DNA from: Cohaesibacter intestini
GTDB lineage: Bacteria; Pseudomonadota; Alphaproteobacteria; Rhizobiales; Cohaesibacteraceae
Assembly: GCF_003324485.1 (NCBI RefSeq)
Contig: NZ_QODK01000001.1
Coordinates: forward strand, 248,001 to 312,000
Reading direction: 5' to 3'
Length of the DNA: 64,000 bases
The first letter of the stretch is position 1, and every line of letters begins with the position of its first letter. Positions 45,970 through 56,629 of this stretch are shown in pieces. The position numbers and the translations under genes were made by a program. The notes under the pieces are model-generated. The model was not told the origin of the DNA. It saw only the letters and a list, made by a program, of their open reading frames with translations, and made no database searches.

Positions 45970-46854
45970 CTAGTGGTCAGTTGGCTTGTCGACCTGCTGA
46001 ACATCGCGGTTCATCAGGGTGTAGAAGAGCCAGGACACCAGAAGCGTGATGGCGAAATAGATCAGCGACATGGCAGCCGCCGGGCCGAGGTCGAACTGGC
46101 CAAGGGCGATCTTGACGAGGTCGATGGACAGAAGCGTCGTCGAGTTGCCCGGTCCCCCTCCGGTCAGGGTGAAGGGTTCGGTATAGATGTTGAAGCTGTC
46201 CATGAAGCGCAGCAGGATGGCGATGGTCAGCACCTGCTTCATTTTTGGCAGTTGGATGTAGCGGAAGACCGCCCAGCGCGAGGCGCCATCCACCTCGGCG
46301 GCCTGATAGAAGGCATCCGGAATTGAAACCAGACCGGCATAGGAGAGCAAAACCACCAGCGAGGTCCAGTGCCAGACATCCATGACGATGATTGTCACCC
46401 AAGCGGCAAAGGGGCTTTGGGTCATGTTATAGTCGATGCCCAAGGTGTGGTTCATGAAGTAACCCAACAGGCCAATATCCGGCAGGGTGAAGATGTTCCA
46501 CATCGCGCCGACCACATTCCACGGGATCAGCATCGGCAAGGCCATGGTGACAAGGCAGACCGGCACCCAGAAGCCCTTTTTGGGCATCGACAGGGCAATG
46601 GCGATGCCCAGCGGCACTTCGATCACCAGAATGAGACCTGTGAAGAGGAACTGACGACCGAGCGCATTGTGGAAGCGCTCGGAGGTGAGGATCTGCTGGA
46701 ACCAGTCCAGACCCTGCCAGAAAAACAGATTGTCGCCAAAGGTTTCCTGCACCGAGTAATTGACCACGGTCATCATCGGGATGAGGGCGTTGAAGGCCAC
46801 CAGCACAAGGACCGGCAGGACAAAGAACCAGGCTTTTTGATTGACGCTTTTCAT
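45970..46854 (-). CDS. glpP: Glycerol ABC transporter permease GlpP
   Basis: A 294-residue MalF-type permease with six helices and an EAA loop (IPDAFYQAAEVDGASRWAVFRYIQLP). Two ATGs lie close together; the second (46854) has AAGGAG at 7-base spacing, while the first overlaps the glpT stop. It partners GlpQ. Confidence 0.9.
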   Translation of the reverse strand: MKSVNQKAWFFVLPVLVLVAFNALIPMMTVVNYSVQETFGDNLFFWQGLDWFQQILTSERFHNALGRQFLFTGLILVIEVPLGIAIALSMPKKGFWVPVCLVTMALPMLIPWNVVGAMWNIFTLPDIGLLGYFMNHTLGIDYNMTQSPFAAWVTIIVMDVWHWTSLVVLLSYAGLVSIPDAFYQAAEVDGASRWAVFRYIQLPKMKQVLTIAILLRFMDSFNIYTEPFTLTGGGPGNSTTLLSIDLVKIALGQFDLGPAAAMSLIYFAITLLVSWLFYTLMNRDVQQVDKPTDH

Positions 46855-46856
46855 GG

Positions 46857-47936
46857 TCATGCTCCTTTGCGGGCCGTGGCGATCCAACCATCCCGGTAAA
46901 GGCGGGTGCGGTCGGCATCGAGCGCCAGATGCACTTCGTCGCCCGGATTGGGGGGCTGCTGTTCGGTGATGACGGAAATGGACGTGTCGCCAACCATCGC
47001 TTCGACGACATTGTGGCGGCCGACATCGGCGACCTTGCGGACGCGCGCGGCAAGGCCGGTTTCGGCAAAGGCGATATGTTCGGGCCGGACGCCAATCTCC
47101 GTTTTGCTGCCAGCCCCTTCTTCAATCCGGCCTTCGAGTGCGACGGGCGCACCATGGAACAGGGCTGCGCCGCCTTTCACCTCACAAGGCAAGATATTCA
47201 TCCCCGGCGAGCCGATGAAATGGCCGACAAAGGTGTGGGTGGGGCGCTCAAACAATTCCACCGGTGTGCCGATCTGGACCACTTCGCCGTCCTGCATCAC
47301 CACCACCTGATCGGCGAAGGTCAGCGCCTCGGTCTGGTCGTGGGTTACATAGATCATGGTGGCGCGAAGCTCCTGATGCAGCTCTTTGAGTTTCGAGCGC
47401 AACTTCCATTTGAGATGGGGATCGATAACGGTCAGTGGCTCGTCGAACATCACCACATTGATATCCTCGCGCACCAAGCCGCGGCCCATGGAGATTTTCT
47501 GCTTGTTGTCCGGCGACAGGCCCGCTGCCTTGACCTTGAGCATGTCGGTCACCTCGAGCATGGTGGCAATGGCCATCACGCGGGCTTTGACCGTAGCTTC
47601 ATCCACGCCGCGATTGCGCAAGGGGAAGGCAAGATTGTCATAGACGCTCATCGTGTCATAGATGACCGGGAACTGGAAAACCTGCGCGATGTTGCGCTCA
47701 GCCGGTTTCAGCGTCGTCACATCCTGTTCGTCAAACAGGATCTTGCCTTCCGAGGGGACCAGAAGACCGGAAATGATGTTGAGCAAGGTCGACTTGCCGC
47801 AGCCCGATGGACCCAACAGAGCGTAGGCCCCGCCATCCTGCCAGGAAATATCCAACTGCTTGAGGGCATAATCATCCGGACCGGACGGGTTCGGATAATA
47901 GGAATGCCGCAAACCTGAAAGCGTAATCTTTGCCAT
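46857..47936 (-). CDS. glpT: Glycerol ABC transporter ATPase GlpT, atypical signature
   Basis: A 359-residue MalK-like ATPase with Walker A GPSGCGKST and Walker B VVMFDEPLTVIDPH. The expected LSGGQ signature reads LSPDNKQK, so the composite site it contributes to may be weakened. A C-terminal regulatory domain follows (about 240-359). It lies 143 bases after glpS, an unusually long gap. GlpS keeps a standard signature, so the pair is asymmetric. Confidence 0.88.
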   Translation of the reverse strand: MAKITLSGLRHSYYPNPSGPDDYALKQLDISWQDGGAYALLGPSGCGKSTLLNIISGLLVPSEGKILFDEQDVTTLKPAERNIAQVFQFPVIYDTMSVYDNLAFPLRNRGVDEATVKARVMAIATMLEVTDMLKVKAAGLSPDNKQKISMGRGLVREDINVVMFDEPLTVIDPHLKWKLRSKLKELHQELRATMIYVTHDQTEALTFADQVVVMQDGEVVQIGTPVELFERPTHTFVGHFIGSPGMNILPCEVKGGAALFHGAPVALEGRIEEGAGSKTEIGVRPEHIAFAETGLAARVRKVADVGRHNVVEAMVGDTSISVITEQQPPNPGDEVHLALDADRTRLYRDGWIATARKGA

Positions 47937-48079
47937 GAGTGCTGTTCCTTCAAACGCATCGGCTGCTATGGCTGGCTATTGTGAGCCCTTGGTGGTTCTG
48001 GCCATCGCGCGATGCTGAAAATGCGAAACGGGTTGCTACCGGAATGCCCGCTCCCAAATGGAATAGGGGGCAAACGGCA

Positions 48080-49144
48080 TCAGCGCGCCCTTTGTCCGTC
48101 CGGGTGGAAATAGAAGCAGTCCGCCGGGTCCATGTAGAAGACATGGTCGTCCCCGACCTTGTAGGGATGGACCCCGTGGGCCAGCGACACCCAGGAACGA
48201 TCGCCCAAGCGAAAATGGGCGCTCGACTCCGAACCACTCAGCTCGGTCACCAGAACGGTGCCGGTCATGGCCACATGATGATCGCCCCGGCGCACCGGGC
48301 TGACATGATGGGGGCGGATAGCGATTTCATAATCGCCGTCGGCGAGATCGGCCGACGGACCGGAGGCCTGCCAAGTGACATGGCCATTGAGGCGGATTTC
48401 GCTGCCCTGTTTGGTGATCCGGGCTGCATTGATCGGCGGATCGGAAAAAACATCGGCAGAGACCAGATCATGAGGATCTCGATAGACTTCAGCGGTTTTG
48501 CCAAACTGGGTGACACGGCCATCTTCCATCAGGGCGGTATAGCCGCCCAACAACAGGGCTTCTTCCGGCTCGGAGGTAGCATAGACCACCACGGCTCCGC
48601 GCCCGGCAAACAGCTCGGGCAACTGGGCACGCAGCTCTTCACGCAGCTTGTAGTCGAGGTTGGCCAGAGGTTCATCGAGGAACACGGCCTTGCTTTCCTT
48701 GGCGATGGCACGGGCAAGCGCTGTGCGCTGCTGCTGGCCGCCGGACAGTTCGTGTGGGCGGCGATGGAGCATCGGGCGCAGTTGCAACAAATCGGCAGCT
48801 TCCTCGACACGGCCTTCGATTTCCGACTTGGCCATGCCTGCCACCTTCAGCGGCGAGGCGATGTTTTCGAACACGGACATATGCGGATAGTTGACGAAGA
48901 ACTGGTGGACCAGCGAAATGGTCCGCTGCTGGGTGGTCTGTTTGGTGACATCCACCCCGTCCATCTCGATGGTGCCAGAGGCGCAGCGATCCAGCCCCGC
49001 CATCAGCTTGATGAGCGAGGTTTTGCCCGCTCCGGTTTCGCCGAGCAGAACATTGAAATGTCCCGGCTCAAGGCGCAGCGAGGTCTCCTTGATATGGAGG
49101 CGTCCATCGACCTGCTTGGTGATGCCTTTGAGTTCTAGCGTCAT
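48080..49144 (-). CDS. glpS: Glycerol ABC transporter ATPase GlpS
   Basis: A 354-residue MalK-like ATPase. Walker A is GETGAGKTS, signature LSGGQQQR and Walker B AVFLDEPLANLDY; the C-terminal half is the regulatory beta-barrel domain. The MTLELKG start at 49144 is used; a GTG four codons earlier is possible. With GlpT it forms a heterodimer that powers GlpPQ. Confidence 0.88.
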   Translation of the reverse strand: MTLELKGITKQVDGRLHIKETSLRLEPGHFNVLLGETGAGKTSLIKLMAGLDRCASGTIEMDGVDVTKQTTQQRTISLVHQFFVNYPHMSVFENIASPLKVAGMAKSEIEGRVEEAADLLQLRPMLHRRPHELSGGQQQRTALARAIAKESKAVFLDEPLANLDYKLREELRAQLPELFAGRGAVVVYATSEPEEALLLGGYTALMEDGRVTQFGKTAEVYRDPHDLVSADVFSDPPINAARITKQGSEIRLNGHVTWQASGPSADLADGDYEIAIRPHHVSPVRRGDHHVAMTGTVLVTELSGSESSAHFRLGDRSWVSLAHGVHPYKVGDDHVFYMDPADCFYFHPDGQRAR

Positions 49145-49338
49145 GTTTGAAATCACCCCGGTCGGCCACGCCGACCTGACTTGCTGCCCTACTGTTGGTC
49201 CGACTTGCTGGTATAGGTGCCTCTGCTAACCGAGGCTTTTTCGGATGCACCTGCCCCGGCCGGTCAGTCGCATGCAAAGCTGACAGCCGGTTGATGGCAG
49301 GGCGGAGGATTTGGATGAGACGAGATGCTCACCGAAGG

Positions 49339-49365
49339 CCGACCGGGGAGACCCCGGCCGGTCGG
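49339..49365 (-). other. Hairpin after glpV
   Basis: CCGACCGG/CCGGTCGG (8 bp) with an extra inner GGGG/CCCC pairing lies just after the glpV stop and before glpS. No U tract. Likely a stability or attenuation element favouring binding-protein expression. Confidence 0.6.
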
Positions 49366-49376
49366 TTTGGTCTTTG

Positions 49377-51113
<1,737 letters not shown>

Positions 51114-51193
51114 TCTTTACTCCTCCCAAAGTAAGTTGGCCAGTCGACAAAACTGGTGCCACCATTCTCTGATCAAGGCGCGAAAAATGTCAA

Positions 51194-51207
51194 ACTAAAA
51201 TTTTAGT
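51194..51207. promoter_or_regulatory. 14-bp palindrome upstream of glpV
   Basis: ACTAAAATTTTAGT is a perfect palindrome 81 bases before the glpV start. It could be an operator for the glp operon regulator, but base composition makes chance palindromes likely here. Confidence 0.4.
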
Positions 51208-51436
51208 AGTAAAAAAGAAAAGCATAAGTTGTTGAATGTTCGTAATAAAAAGAGACGCAACTTGTGACGAACTATTCGGACTTGTGAACTTGGGAAGGCC
51301 TCACCCTTGGGCAGAGTTGCAAAAGCTGGATGCGCCGATGGACGATTCACCCTACCTTGGGATGGCCGCTTGATCCGGGTATGCAAATGGATGGAGTTGT
51401 GCTGAAAAACAGCCCCCGGTGAAGAGAAGGCAAAAG

Positions 51437-51467
51437 AAAGCCCCGGCACGATCCGTGTCAGGGCTTT
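51437..51467 (-). terminator. Terminator downstream of abrB
   Basis: AAAGCCC pairs with GGGCTTT, with further CACG/CGTG pairing inside, followed on the minus strand by TTTCTTTT. It lies 157 bases after the abrB stop and isolates it from the glp operon. Confidence 0.7.
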
Positions 51468-51623
51468 TCGCTGTCAAACGTGGGTGTCGCAATTTCAATT
51501 CATAATTCAATCGCCCCAGAGCCTTCCGGGTTGCTTGCCTTATAGCGACATAATACCACATGAGGTGGTTCGTGAGTTGCGGCGGTTTGCGCTATCAGCC
51601 CTGCGGCTTTTGCATGGCATTGA

Positions 51624-52694
51624 CTATTTTTCAGAATCGTCTGGCTCGGGATGAACCTTGTCCTCCCACATCAACACGGCCGGCGCGAGGAAAGTCAGCA
51701 TCAACAGACGAAAGACATGCTGCGCAGCAACAAAGGTGGTGTCGACATCCATGATCACCGCCATGGCTGCCATGGCTTCCAGTCCGCCCGGAGCAAAGGC
51801 AATCAGCAATTGCGCCAAGGGCATATCGAGCAACCATGCAGCAAGCGCTCCCCCGGCGACCGCCATCAACGAGGCGAGAGCCATGGCCGCCAGACCGGCG
51901 CCCGCTGCCCGTCGCAACTGCTCCAGGGTGACATTGGAAAAACGACTACCGATGATCGCCCCCATGACGGCGAAGGCGATCATGGTCAGCCATGGGGGCA
52001 TCTGGCCTTCGACGACACCACTGACATGGACGCTGGTCGAAGCCACCATGCCGCCAAGCAGAAAGGCGGCGGGAAACCGGATCCGCAACAGGCCCAGACC
52101 GATCACTGCGGCGGCCGGAGCAAGGGCCAAAAGCGAGAACAAGGGCATGATCGGGCGCGGGGCCGAACTGCCGATATGCCCCAACCCAAGCATCATCACC
52201 GCAAACGGGACCACCACGGTCAAGGCCATCACCCGGATCGACTGAATGATCGAAATCGACGGAAGATCGACATTTTTCTGGCTGGAAAGGCCCAGAATGA
52301 AGCTCAGATGCCCGGGCGATGACGCCAAAGTTGCCGAACGCATGTCAAAGCCCCAGAGCCGATTGAGCATGGAGCGGCTGCCAAAAAAGGTCGCCAGCAA
52401 TGAGACGACCAGAATGACCGAAGCCAACGGCCAGAGGCTGATCGTGTCGATCACTTCCGGGGTCACTCCGGAGCCCATGGACAAGCCGATGATGGTGAAG
52501 CAAATGTTGCGCAACAGGTGGGGGATGTCGAGAACAAAGCCGGACAGGCAGGCGACAGTGACAAGGATGGCGGAACCGGTCAGATAGGGAGCAGGAAAGC
52601 CTGCCAGAGACGCAAGAAAGCCACCCACAGCTCCAATGCCGAGGGTCAGACTTGTTTGCTTGATCATGTTCCCATCCAGACTGAAGTGGGGCAT
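51624..52694 (-). CDS. AbrB-family membrane protein
   Basis: A 356-residue protein with about ten hydrophobic segments arranged as two AbrB repeats (PF05145, formerly annotated ammonia monooxygenase). SSPGHLSFIL and the mirrored AFAPGGLEAMA motif near the end are family hallmarks. GGAG 8 bases upstream supports 52694; MIKQT at 52667 is the alternative. It follows the orphan binding-protein gene by 264 bases in the same direction, suggesting it may be the transporter that this binding protein and TctDE control, as an inference. Confidence 0.83.
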   Translation of the reverse strand: MPHFSLDGNMIKQTSLTLGIGAVGGFLASLAGFPAPYLTGSAILVTVACLSGFVLDIPHLLRNICFTIIGLSMGSGVTPEVIDTISLWPLASVILVVSLLATFFGSRSMLNRLWGFDMRSATLASSPGHLSFILGLSSQKNVDLPSISIIQSIRVMALTVVVPFAVMMLGLGHIGSSAPRPIMPLFSLLALAPAAAVIGLGLLRIRFPAAFLLGGMVASTSVHVSGVVEGQMPPWLTMIAFAVMGAIIGSRFSNVTLEQLRRAAGAGLAAMALASLMAVAGGALAAWLLDMPLAQLLIAFAPGGLEAMAAMAVIMDVDTTFVAAQHVFRLLMLTFLAPAVLMWEDKVHPEPDDSEK

Positions 52695-52958
52695 CTGGTG
52701 GTCTCCGTGGCGTGATCCGGACCGGACAGACGGCAAGGAAGCCAGAACTGTAACGCGTCCGATAGGGGCAGTGCGGCAACAGACGCAGAGCATGGCGGCA
52801 AGACACCGCGATGGTCCGCTTGGGAGGGCTGTTGCATCGAAAAGCTGATCCCAGTCGATACGCCTATTCCCAGCAATGTCAAGTGGTTGCATGCTTTTGC
52901 ATGGATAGTACCGCGCCGGAAAGCTGGCGGCTAACCGGCGTTCAGACCCGTTGTCCGC

Positions 52959-54095
52959 TTACTGCGATTTCAGCGCCTTGTTCCACTTTTCAACAATGCG
53001 GGCGCGCTTGACCTGATCGAGATAGACCATCAGGCTTGGTCGAACGGCAATGGGCCTTAGGCGGCTGCCATGGGTCTTGGACATCTGCGTGAATGTGTTC
53101 TTGCCGCTGACCATGGGATGAAGCGCTGGCAGGCGAACCTGCTTGGACATGATCTCCTGCCCATGCTCACTCATCAGGAAAGTCAGGAACCGTTTGCCCA
53201 GCTCCGGCTCACGGGCGGCTCGGGGCACCAGCGCGATGCGCGACATGACCAGCGTATAGTCTGTTGGCAGGATGATGCCCAGTTCGGGGTGCGATTCAAC
53301 CCAGTGGTTGGCGTAGGATCCGAGAATATTGTAACCCAATGCAAACTGCCCCTGCGCAACCCGTTGCAGGATGGCCGATGAATTGGAATAGAGCTTGACG
53401 CCCGCGCTGCCCATGGCACTGACCAGATCCCAGAGATTGCGATCGTGCTTCTCATCCATGGCAAGGAACATGTAACCGAGCCCGGCGCGTTCAATGTCAT
53501 AAGTCGCCACACGGCCAAAATAGATGTCACCCTGCTCGCGCAGCAGCTTGGTCAACTCCACGCGCGAATGGGGGGGCTCGGTATTGGCGAAGGTTGGCTT
53601 GTGATAGACGATGACAGCCGGTTCAAACGTCAGGGCAAAGGCCGTGTTGCGCCAACTCGCCCAGTTGGGCCAAAGGTCTTTCTGTGGCACCACCACAGGC
53701 TGGGCATAGCCATCATTGGCAAGCTTGATCTGAAGATCCATGGCCGACGAAATGGTCAGGTCAGCGGTTGCGCCCGACCGGTCGCTTTCCGTGGTTACCC
53801 GTTCATAGACATCCTGCGTCAGCATTTCGACATAGGAAATGGCAATGTCGGGATTGGCGGCGCGAAAGGCTTCCAGCAACGGCATGGAAAGATTGGTGTC
53901 CAGCGACGAATAGATCGTTACCGTGCCCGTCTCGTTGGCCGGGTCGAGCGCTGGAAACAATGTGCCATTCACCGATGCGGCATGGATCGGCGTTATCCAG
54001 CTGATGATCAGCAGAGCAATCACGCTCAGCCAACATATCGGATGTCGGCCCCTTCCCTTGCGGACAGCCCTTCCCGTGCGGACAGATGGCGTCAT
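52959..54095 (-). CDS. Orphan periplasmic binding protein (Fe/phosphoglycerate-sensor type)
   Basis: A 378-residue class-II periplasmic binding protein with an uncleaved-looking N-terminal charged stretch then a leader ending IHA. Core strings VTIYSSLDTNLSMPLLEAF and FALGYNILGSYANHW place it near FbpA/PgtC-type proteins. No ABC permease or ATPase is nearby. It is divergent from the TctD/TctE pair. PgtC-like binding proteins act as sensor partners for a kinase rather than as importers, so a sensory role is likely here. Confidence 0.8.
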   Translation of the reverse strand: MTPSVRTGRAVRKGRGRHPICWLSVIALLIISWITPIHAASVNGTLFPALDPANETGTVTIYSSLDTNLSMPLLEAFRAANPDIAISYVEMLTQDVYERVTTESDRSGATADLTISSAMDLQIKLANDGYAQPVVVPQKDLWPNWASWRNTAFALTFEPAVIVYHKPTFANTEPPHSRVELTKLLREQGDIYFGRVATYDIERAGLGYMFLAMDEKHDRNLWDLVSAMGSAGVKLYSNSSAILQRVAQGQFALGYNILGSYANHWVESHPELGIILPTDYTLVMSRIALVPRAAREPELGKRFLTFLMSEHGQEIMSKQVRLPALHPMVSGKNTFTQMSKTHGSRLRPIAVRPSLMVYLDQVKRARIVEKWNKALKSQ

Positions 54096-54419
54096 ATCGT
54101 CTTGATCCTCCCCAATCGATCTTCAGCCCGCTGCGTCCGTGCGGTTCCCTGATCCGCCCAAATGCAGCCTGTCTCTAGAGGTATCGTGTCAGTCCGGCAC
54201 AATCAACCATGCATTCCCCTGCTTGTCCCAAAGACCCTATGCATTTCGTCGCCGATGCATAATTGCTTGTGAAAAGTCTCTCCTGTGGTGAAAAGCCAGA
54301 GACACCCTTTCAGAAATGGCACGCAACGGGCATGATTGCGACCGTGAAACCCAAAATTTGCTGGGCATCGACGTCGGGATATCCTATGACGAGGACAAGA
54401 CGGCAAGCGGGAGGCATGC
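54096..54419. other. 324-base divergent promoter region
   Basis: Lies between the orphan binding protein and tctD. ATGCAT occurs at 54209, 54239, 54255 and overlaps the tctD start at 54416, a local cluster that may be regulator sites or chance. No gene seen. Confidence 0.5.
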
Positions 54420-55097
54420 ATGCGCATTTTGGTTATCGAAGACAACACAGCCCTGTCTCAGGGTCTGGTCAAGATCCTTGCAGGCCATGGCTATGCCGTT
54501 GATTGCGTTCACAGTGGCAGCGATGCCGATGCCGTACTGACCGCCCAGAGCTATGATCTGGCGCTGCTTGACCTCAACCTGCCGGAGATGGACGGGTTTG
54601 AAGTGCTCAAAACCATGCGGGCCCGGAAAAATGACACGCCAGTGCTGATCCTCACGGCGCGTGACGGCCTTGAAGATCGTATCCGGGGGCTTGATCTGGG
54701 GGCAGATGACTATCTCACCAAACCGTTCGAAATCTCCGAGCTTGAAGCCCGCATCCGGGCGCTGCTCAGGCGACGCTCGGGGGCCATGGCGGCCAAGCTG
54801 GATTTCGGCTCGATCAGCCTCGACATGACAAGCCGAACTCTGTTTGCCGATGGCTCGCCAATCGAGATTCCGGCACGGGAGTTCAACGTTCTGGAAGCGC
54901 TGATGCTGGCCAATGGGCGAGTTTTGTCCAAAACCCAGATTCTGGAATCCCTTTCGAGCTTCAAGGATGAGTTGAGCGAAAATGCCGTGGAGCAATATAT
55001 ATCCCGCCTGCGCAAGCGGCTTGCGCCGCAAGGGGTGAAAATCAACACGGCCCGCGGTTTGGGCTATTATCTCAAACAACAGGATGGCCAAGCATGA
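54420..55097 (+). CDS. tctD: OmpR-family response regulator (TctD-like)
   Basis: A 225-residue regulator. Receiver domain with phospho-Asp in LALLDLNLPEMDG and lysine in DYLTKPF; C-terminal winged-helix OmpR domain from about 125 (AREFNVLEALMLANG, ENAVEQYISRLRKRL). GGGAGG sits 5 bases before the start. It overlaps the kinase gene by ATGA. TctD regulates tricarboxylate uptake in enterobacteria; the substrate here is not proven. Confidence 0.88.
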   Translation: MRILVIEDNTALSQGLVKILAGHGYAVDCVHSGSDADAVLTAQSYDLALLDLNLPEMDGFEVLKTMRARKNDTPVLILTARDGLEDRIRGLDLGADDYLTKPFEISELEARIRALLRRRSGAMAAKLDFGSISLDMTSRTLFADGSPIEIPAREFNVLEALMLANGRVLSKTQILESLSSFKDELSENAVEQYISRLRKRLAPQGVKINTARGLGYYLKQQDGQA

Positions 55098-56584
55098 AGC
55101 CCCCGGCTTCCCATGCGTCCTATTCCCTGCGCACGCGGTTGCTCCTGTGGCTGCTGATGCCGCTTGGCTTGATTTCTCTCCTGTCGTTGCTCGACAGCTA
55201 TTTCAGCGCCCGCCAAACCGCCAATGACGCGGCGGATCGGGTTCTGGCCGGCTCGGTTCTGGCCATTGCCGAACGGGTCTTCGTGAATGGCAATGGGGAG
55301 CTGGATGTCGACATCCCCTATGTGGCGCTCGACATGCTGACCTCTGCTGCGCAGGACCGGGTCTTCTACCGCATCGATGGACCGGACAATCGGTTCGTGA
55401 CCGGCTATCGACAGTTGCCGGTGCCCGACAGCCCTGCCAGAGTGCCAGCCCTTGGGCCCATGCAGTTTCTTGATTCCCGTTATCGCCTTGATGACATCCG
55501 CATCGCTGTGCATCATTCCGCCGCCTCCTCGGGACTGAAGTCGATTCCCTTCCGGGTCAGTGTGGCGGAAACCACCGTGGCACGAGCCCGGCTGACCAAT
55601 GAAATCCTGCTCAGAAGTGCCTTTCGGCATCTGATCCTGATCCTGTCGGCTGGCATCATCGTCTGGTTTGCTGTGACATGGGGCCTGAAGCCTCTGGAAA
55701 AGCTGGAACAGGCCATTGGCCGGCGCAGTCACGATGACTTGCGCCCCATCGAGCATACCGTGCCGCAAGAGGTGAATGGCCTCGTCCAGCATATCAATGC
55801 CTTCATGGCCGGGCTGGCTACGGCGATTGCAGCCCTCAAGCATTTTACCGGCAATGCCAGTCACCAGATCCGGACGCCATTGACCATCATCCGCACCCAG
55901 ATCACGGTGGCCCAGCGGGCCAAGACCGTCGAAGACATGCATGACGCCCTCGATGCCTGCAATCTGGCGATCGGCGACGCAGAGCGGATGATTTCGCAAA
56001 TGATGGTGCTGGCACGGGTCGATGAGAAAGCCTCGCAGGAACTGCGCAAGGCACGGGTCGATCTGGCCCATGCGGCACAGCAAATTACCATGTCTTTCGT
56101 GCCGACGGCCAGTTCCGCAGGCTTTGATCTGGGGTATGAGGGTGAGGATCACTTGATCTGTGTCGGCGACCCGGTGCTGATCGGGGAGCTGCTGAAAAAT
56201 CTCATCGACAATGCCATCAAGCATGCCATTGGCGGCGACGAAATCACCGTGCGGGTGACCGCTGTCGATGGAGCGGCCATGTCGGCGGATGCTTTGAAAG
56301 CCGAGACGGCCACTGACCATAGCACCCAGGACCTTGCAGCCATGCGCTGGGCTTGCCTTGAAGTGCAGGATAATGGTCCGGGCTTGCCAGCAGATGCGCT
56401 GGCCAGTGCAACCCGCTTTTCAACCAAGTCACACAGCACCAAGGGGACCGGGCTGGGGCTGGCCATTATCAAGGAAATTGCCGCGCTGTTCGATGGGCGA
56501 ATGAGCCTGCAGCCTGATGAAGCGGTCAGCGGCAGTCTGATCAGGGTCTATTTCCCAACCATCCCGCTGGAGGACGAGACCTGA
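55094..56584 (+). CDS. tctE: Sensor histidine kinase (TctE-like)
   Basis: A 496-residue kinase with membrane helices at about 16-38 and 178-200 flanking a periplasmic domain, a short HAMP-like stretch, the phosphoacceptor in NASHQIRTPLTIIRTQI and ATPase boxes (LIDNAIKHA, DNGPGLP, TGLGLAIIKEI). Sensing of the periplasmic signal could occur through the orphan binding protein encoded divergently. It converges on the DUF1513 gene. Confidence 0.88.
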   Translation: MKPPASHASYSLRTRLLLWLLMPLGLISLLSLLDSYFSARQTANDAADRVLAGSVLAIAERVFVNGNGELDVDIPYVALDMLTSAAQDRVFYRIDGPDNRFVTGYRQLPVPDSPARVPALGPMQFLDSRYRLDDIRIAVHHSAASSGLKSIPFRVSVAETTVARARLTNEILLRSAFRHLILILSAGIIVWFAVTWGLKPLEKLEQAIGRRSHDDLRPIEHTVPQEVNGLVQHINAFMAGLATAIAALKHFTGNASHQIRTPLTIIRTQITVAQRAKTVEDMHDALDACNLAIGDAERMISQMMVLARVDEKASQELRKARVDLAHAAQQITMSFVPTASSAGFDLGYEGEDHLICVGDPVLIGELLKNLIDNAIKHAIGGDEITVRVTAVDGAAMSADALKAETATDHSTQDLAAMRWACLEVQDNGPGLPADALASATRFSTKSHSTKGTGLGLAIIKEIAALFDGRMSLQPDEAVSGSLIRVYFPTIPLEDET

Positions 56585-56629
56585 CAGGATCGCGGCAAGG
56601 CAGCTTAGACAAGCTCTGATCAGGCGGGA

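Larger units (their letters stand above)
51114..51623. other. 510-base glp promoter region and abrB 3' region
   Basis: An A/T-rich stretch upstream of glpV contains a 14-bp palindrome at 51194 and a 20-base spaced direct repeat ACTTGTGA (51260 and 51280). Towards the left of abrB lies a terminator hairpin at 51437. I see no gene in it; the short open stretches lack ribosome sites. Confidence 0.6.

Noticed and set aside
54209-54421. ATGCAT repeated four times as TctD sites
   Set aside because: The 6-base palindrome is short, the spacing is irregular and one copy overlaps the start codon; chance cannot be excluded.
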